Source: Bordetella parapertussis
Lineage (GTDB): Bacteria > Pseudomonadota > Gammaproteobacteria > Burkholderiales > Burkholderiaceae_C
Assembly (NCBI GenBank): GCA_945871945.1
Contig: CAMBXY010000033.1
Coordinates: 1 to 12,300, forward strand
Length of the DNA stretch: 12,300 nt
Direction: 5' to 3'
Below the pieces are notes generated by a model. It was given only the letters and a program-made list of their open reading frames with translations. It was not told the DNA's origin and searched no databases. Positions within the stretch are counted from its first letter, which is position 1, and the number at the start of each line of letters is the position of its first letter. The translations under genes and the position numbers were made by a program. This document shows, one piece after another, positions 7,163 to 12,300 of this stretch.

Positions 7163-7172
7163 CTGTGCACAG
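7163..7172. repeat. Perfect 10-base palindrome CTGTGCACAG
   Basis: The site reads the same on both strands. Each half contains TGCACA or TGTGCA, sharing the CACA end of a DnaA box, but with two mismatches to TTATNCACA on either strand. It could be a degenerate double DnaA site or a binding site for another dimeric regulator. Its function is unknown. Confidence 0.3.
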
Positions 7173-7191
7173 TTTTCGCATAAACTTTGGG

Positions 7192-7200
7192 TTATCCACA
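7192..7200 (+). promoter_or_regulatory. DnaA box, perfect consensus (TTATCCACA)
   Basis: Exact TTATCCACA in the dnaA-dnaN gap, 54 bases after the dnaA stop and in the same orientation as the box at 5704. It is the strongest site in this gap. Confidence 0.87.
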
Positions 7201-7221
7201 GACCAAGACAGATTTGGAAAG

Positions 7222-7230
7222 TTATCCCCT
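7222..7230 (+). promoter_or_regulatory. Weak DnaA-box-like site (TTATCCCCT)
   Basis: Seven of nine positions match TTATCCACA. It lies 30 bases downstream of the perfect box in the same orientation, so it could be a low-affinity site filled cooperatively by ATP-DnaA. Chance occurrence is also possible. Confidence 0.35.
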
Positions 7231-7309
7231 TTTGACTTACCCACTGCAGCCTTGTTTCACACATGGTTCAAAGGTCATCAAGTTGTTGAAATAAAGGTGG
7301 AAAATACGG

Positions 7310-7318
7310 TTTTCCACA
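7310..7318 (+). promoter_or_regulatory. DnaA box with one mismatch (TTTTCCACA)
   Basis: Eight of nine positions match; TTTTCCACA variants are known to work in several origins. It is the box closest to the AT-rich tract before dnaN, with a more GC-rich spacer (7319-7332) between, and has the same orientation as the box at 7192. Confidence 0.6.
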
Positions 7319-7332
7319 GATGAAGCCGTCCC

Positions 7333-7370
7333 TTATCTACTACAACTATTGATATATAAAGATTTTAAAG
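7333..7370 (+). other. AT-rich putative DNA unwinding element with CTA triplets
   Basis: A 38-base stretch dominated by A and T begins after a GC-rich spacer beyond the 7310-7318 box. From 7337 it reads in triplets CTA CTA CAA CTA TTG ATA. On the opposite strand the CTA triplets are 3'-GAT-5', the core of the DnaA-trio motif described next to DnaA boxes in Bacillus and proposed widely in bacteria. Three of six triplets are exact, so the match is partial. Confidence 0.42.
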
Positions 7371-7377
7371 AAGAGGA
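7371..7377 (+). promoter_or_regulatory. Shine-Dalgarno that fixes the dnaN start
   Basis: AAGAGGA contains GAGG (7373-7376) five bases before the ATG at 7382. It supports that ATG over the in-frame TTG at 7349, which falls within the AT-rich origin tract. Confidence 0.75.
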
Positions 7378-7381
7378 TGAC

Positions 7382-8488
7382 ATGATTGTTTTGAAAGCGA
7401 GTCAAGAAAATATAGTTGCTGCTTTGCAATCGGTGGTCGGTATTGTGGAGAGGCGTCACACCTTGCCTATTTTGGCCAATGTGATGATTCAAAAAACGCC
7501 TCATGCGATACAACTGACCAGCAGTGATTTGGAGATTCAAATTCGCACCGAAGCCGATTTGGGTGGCGACAATTCAAACTTCACGACCACTGTGGGCGCG
7601 CGTAAATTGATGGATATTTTGCGCTCCATGCCAAACGATCAAATGGTCAGTTTGGAGTCTCAGCAAAATAAACTGATCCTCAAAAGTGGCAAGAGTCGTT
7701 TTACTTTGCAAACCTTGCCTGCGGAAGACTTTCCCTTGGTCCAAGAGTCCCCCAACTTTGGACCCATGTTCAGTGTTCCGCAAAAGACTTTGAAGGAGTT
7801 GTTGCATCAGGTGTCTTTTGCCATGGCGGTTCACGACATACGCTATTACTTGAACGGTATTTTGTTTGTGGCAGAAGGCAAGCAGCTTAGTTTGGTCGCT
7901 ACTGACGGTCACCGCTTGGCCTACACCTCTGCCACATTGGAAGTGGAAGTGCCCAAGCAAGAAGTTATTTTGCCGCGCAAAACCGTTCTTGAATTGCTGC
8001 GTTTGCTCAGCGATAAAGAAGGCATGATTGACATGCAATTTGCCAATAACCAAGCCAAGTTCAAGTTTGAAGGCAAAGAATTTGTAACCAAGTTGGTCGA
8101 AGGTAAGTTTCCCGATTACAACCGCGTTATCCCTAAAAATCATAAAAATGCAGTCACCTTAGGCCGATTGAGTTTACTCAACACCTTGCAAAGAACCGCC
8201 ATTTTGACCAGCGATAAATTCAAAGGCGTTCGCATTAATTTAGATACCGGCGTGTTGCGTGTGGCGGCCAGTAACGCCGAACAAGAAGAAGCGATAGATG
8301 AAATTGAAATCGACTATGTGGGCGACAGCATAGAAATTGGTTTTAACGTGACTTATTTAATCGATGTACTCACCAATATGTCGCAAGACATGGTGCGTAT
8401 GGATTTGGCCGACTCCAACAGTTCGGTGTTGGTTACTATGGCTGAAAATCCAAGTTTCAAGTACGTTGTTATGCCCATGCGCATTTAA
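7382..8488 (+). CDS. dnaN: DNA polymerase III beta subunit (sliding clamp) DnaN
   Basis: Ring-shaped clamp that tethers DNA polymerase III and other DNA enzymes to DNA. The 368-residue product equals the usual family length (366 in E. coli) and has three repeated clamp folds (about 1-125, 126-250 and 251-368). Family features include the N-terminal MIVLKASQE, ERRHTLPILANV (23-34), TDGHRLA (174-180) at the hydrophobic peptide-binding cleft region, FPDYNRVIP (243-251), FNVTYLIDVL (321-330) and the C-terminal MPMRI, which closes the partner-binding pocket. The ATG at 7382 is supported by a good Shine-Dalgarno. It may have its own promoter in the 243-base gap as well as read-through from dnaA. 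Confidence 0.98.
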   Translation: MIVLKASQENIVAALQSVVGIVERRHTLPILANVMIQKTPHAIQLTSSDLEIQIRTEADLGGDNSNFTTTVGARKLMDILRSMPNDQMVSLESQQNKLILKSGKSRFTLQTLPAEDFPLVQESPNFGPMFSVPQKTLKELLHQVSFAMAVHDIRYYLNGILFVAEGKQLSLVATDGHRLAYTSATLEVEVPKQEVILPRKTVLELLRLLSDKEGMIDMQFANNQAKFKFEGKEFVTKLVEGKFPDYNRVIPKNHKNAVTLGRLSLLNTLQRTAILTSDKFKGVRINLDTGVLRVAASNAEQEEAIDEIEIDYVGDSIEIGFNVTYLIDVLTNMSQDMVRMDLADSNSSVLVTMAENPSFKYVVMPMRI

Positions 8489-11104
<2,616 letters not shown>

Positions 11105-11215
11105 GTGCTAGTTTGGCTGTGGCTTGGATGGCAAGTCCATGGTTTACCTTAGGTTCACGTATGGCGCAAGCGCCCATTGCAGGCCATAAAATCGATGGTT
11201 TTACAAAAGGCATGA
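11105..11215. other. gyrB-mnmG intergenic region
   Basis: 111 bases. No convincing terminator or promoter was found. A 25-codon open frame (ATG at 11161, TGA ending at 11238, opening MAQAPIAGHK) overlaps the mnmG start in another frame; it has no clear Shine-Dalgarno and resembles nothing I know. mnmG is probably co-transcribed with gyrB or uses a weak local promoter. Confidence 0.4.
11205..11210 (+). promoter_or_regulatory. Shine-Dalgarno that fixes the mnmG start
   Basis: AAAAGG lies five bases before ATG at 11216. An ATG at 11212 is in another frame that closes quickly, so this site and the conserved MLYPESFDV opening settle the mnmG start at 11216. Confidence 0.65.
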
Positions 11216-12300
11216 ATGCTTTATCCAGAAAGTTTTGATGTGTTGGTGGTAGGCGGCGGTCATGCGGGCACGGAAGCCGCATTGGCATCGGCACGCATGG
11301 GTTGTCGCACCTTGTTGCTTACCCATAACATTGAAACTTTGGGCCAGATGAGCTGCAACCCGTCCATAGGCGGTATTGGCAAAGGCCATTTGGTGAAAGA
11401 GCTGGATGCTTTGGGCGGCGCCATGGCTTTGGCCACCGATCAAGCGGGTATTCAGTTTCGAATTCTGAATCGCTCCAAAGGCCCAGCAGTTCGTGCCACG
11501 CGCGCCCAAGCTGACCGTGTACTTTATAAGGCAGCGGTTCGTCGCCGGCTGGAAACCCAGCCCAATCTTTGGCTGTTTCAGCAAGCGGTTGACGACCTGA
11601 TGATTGAGGGCTCAAGGGTGGTGGGCGCTACAACGCAAGTGGGCATCTGCTTTCGTGCCAAGACAGTGGTTTTAACTGCGGGCACTTTTTTGGATGGAAA
11701 GATCCATGTCGGCCTAGACAACTACGCCGCGGGTCGTGCTGGAGATCCGCCAGCCGGCCGGCTGTCCGCGCGCCTCAAAGAGCTGCGCTTACCCCAGGGC
11801 CGATTGAAGACGGGCACACCGCCACGCATAGACGGCAAAAGCATCGATTTTTCTAAATGCACAGAGCAGGCGGGTGACGGTATGTTGGGCGGTGAGTCCG
11901 CGCAAATGCCGGTGTTCAGTTTCATGGGTCGCGCTGATATGCACCCAGACCAAAGGTCTTGCTGGATTACCCACACCAATGCGCAAACCCACGACATCAT
12001 TCGTTCGGGCTTCGACCGAAGCCCCATGTTCACCGGCAAGATAGATGGTGTGGGCCCGCGGTATTGCCCCAGTGTGGAAGACAAGGTCAATCGGTTTGCA
12101 GATAAAGCCAGCCACCAAATTTTTCTAGAGCCCGAGGGCTTGACCACCGAAGAGTATTACCCCAACGGCATATCCACCAGCCTGCCTTTTGATGTGCAAC
12201 TGGCCCTGGTTCGCTCGATAGCAGGCTTGGAAGCGGCGCATATTTTGCGCCCCGGCTACGCCATTGAATATGATTATTTTGATCCGCGTGAACTTAAGCG
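11216..12300 (+). CDS. mnmG: tRNA uridine-5-carboxymethylaminomethyl(34) synthesis enzyme MnmG (GidA), 5' part
   Basis: FAD-dependent partner of MnmE in making the C5 modification of tRNA wobble U34. My translation from ATG at 11216 is open to the window edge: 361 codons plus two bases, so the last 40-45% of the usual ~630-650 residues, including the MnmE-binding C-terminal domain, is outside. Visible features are the opening MLYPESFDV, the FAD Rossmann motif GGGHAG (13-18), [18 protein letters not shown] (45-62, with conserved Cys47), [12 protein letters not shown] (155-166), and the GidA signature [12 protein letters not shown] (280-291), where Cys284 corresponds to the catalytic Cys277 of E. 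coli. There is no frameshift. In many bacteria mnmG is followed by rsmG, parA and parB; that can be tested past the edge. TrmFO is excluded by length and signature. Confidence 0.97.
   Translation, partial: MLYPESFDVLVVGGGHAGTEAALASARMGCRTLLLTHNIETLGQMSCNPSIGGIGKGHLVKELDALGGAMALATDQAGIQFRILNRSKGPAVRATRAQADRVLYKAAVRRRLETQPNLWLFQQAVDDLMIEGSRVVGATTQVGICFRAKTVVLTAGTFLDGKIHVGLDNYAAGRAGDPPAGRLSARLKELRLPQGRLKTGTPPRIDGKSIDFSKCTEQAGDGMLGGESAQMPVFSFMGRADMHPDQRSCWITHTNAQTHDIIRSGFDRSPMFTGKIDGVGPRYCPSVEDKVNRFADKASHQIFLEPEGLTTEEYYPNGISTSLPFDVQLALVRSIAGLEAAHILRPGYAIEYDYFDPRELK

Larger units (their letters stand above)
7139..7381. other. dnaA-dnaN intergenic region, candidate oriC part 2
   Basis: 243 non-coding bases, long for a dnaA-dnaN gap if the two genes were merely an operon. 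It contains a perfect DnaA box (7192-7200), an 8/9 box TTTTCCACA (7310-7318), a box-like TTATCCCCT (7222-7230, two mismatches), a palindrome CTGTGCACAG (7163-7172), and an AT-rich tract (about 7333-7370) just before dnaN. Clustered boxes next to an AT-rich tract is the usual makeup of an unwinding origin. No gene was found in either direction. Confidence 0.62.

Noticed and set aside
7574..8143. 189-residue open frame antisense to dnaN
   Set aside because: Covers a conserved part of dnaN; the sequence has no family features and no ribosome site. dnaN explains the constraint.
11105..11160. Terminator after gyrB
   Set aside because: Short complementary segments (TGGA and TCCA around 11124-11140) give no GC-rich stem and no following T run.

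Overview
This window is the chromosomal replication-origin neighbourhood of a beta-proteobacterium. The order kdsC-kdsD-mnmE-yidC-yidD-rnpA-rpmH on the minus strand, diverging from dnaA-dnaN-gyrB-mnmG on the plus strand, is the classic rpmH/dnaA origin layout. DnaA, GyrB and YidC resemble Burkholderiales proteins, closest in my memory to Comamonadaceae (for example the DnaA domain IV wording around [15 protein letters not shown], and YidC LLKLAFYWLN). By eye, base composition looks nearer 50% GC than the 60-70% usual in that family, so a lower-GC or streamlined freshwater relative is possible. That placement is inference.

Left half, read right to left: rpmH (L34), rnpA (RNase P protein), yidD (membrane-insertion helper), yidC (inner-membrane insertase), mnmE (tRNA U34-modifying GTPase), then kdsD and kdsC (arabinose-5-phosphate isomerase and Kdo8P phosphatase). 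The genes are packed tightly: rnpA/yidD and yidD/yidC overlap by 4 bases (ATGA), yidC and mnmE are 3 bases apart, and kdsD/kdsC overlap by 1 base (TGATG). They could be one long transcript from a promoter just upstream of rpmH. An open frame running off the left edge may be the next gene of the Kdo/LPS transport cluster.

Right half: dnaA, dnaN and gyrB supply the initiator, the sliding clamp and the DNA gyrase B subunit. mnmG follows, and the window ends inside it. mnmG partners mnmE, so the two halves of the MnmEG tRNA-modification enzyme lie on opposite arms of the origin.

Origin signals lie in two gaps. The 190-base rpmH-dnaA gap has two perfect DnaA boxes in opposite orientation. The 243-base dnaA-dnaN gap has one perfect box, one 8/9 box, weaker box-like sites, and an AT-rich tract with CTA triplets that resembles a DnaA-trio unwinding element. 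All genes are co-oriented with forks leaving the rpmH-dnaA gap. If unwinding is in the dnaA-dnaN gap, dnaA alone would be read against its fork.

No mobile element, CRISPR array, tRNA, rRNA or obviously transferred gene was seen, and no gene-free stretch exceeds 300 bases. This is a conserved housekeeping region and I found no new multi-gene system. The points worth a second look concern origin architecture, start codons and gene adjacency.
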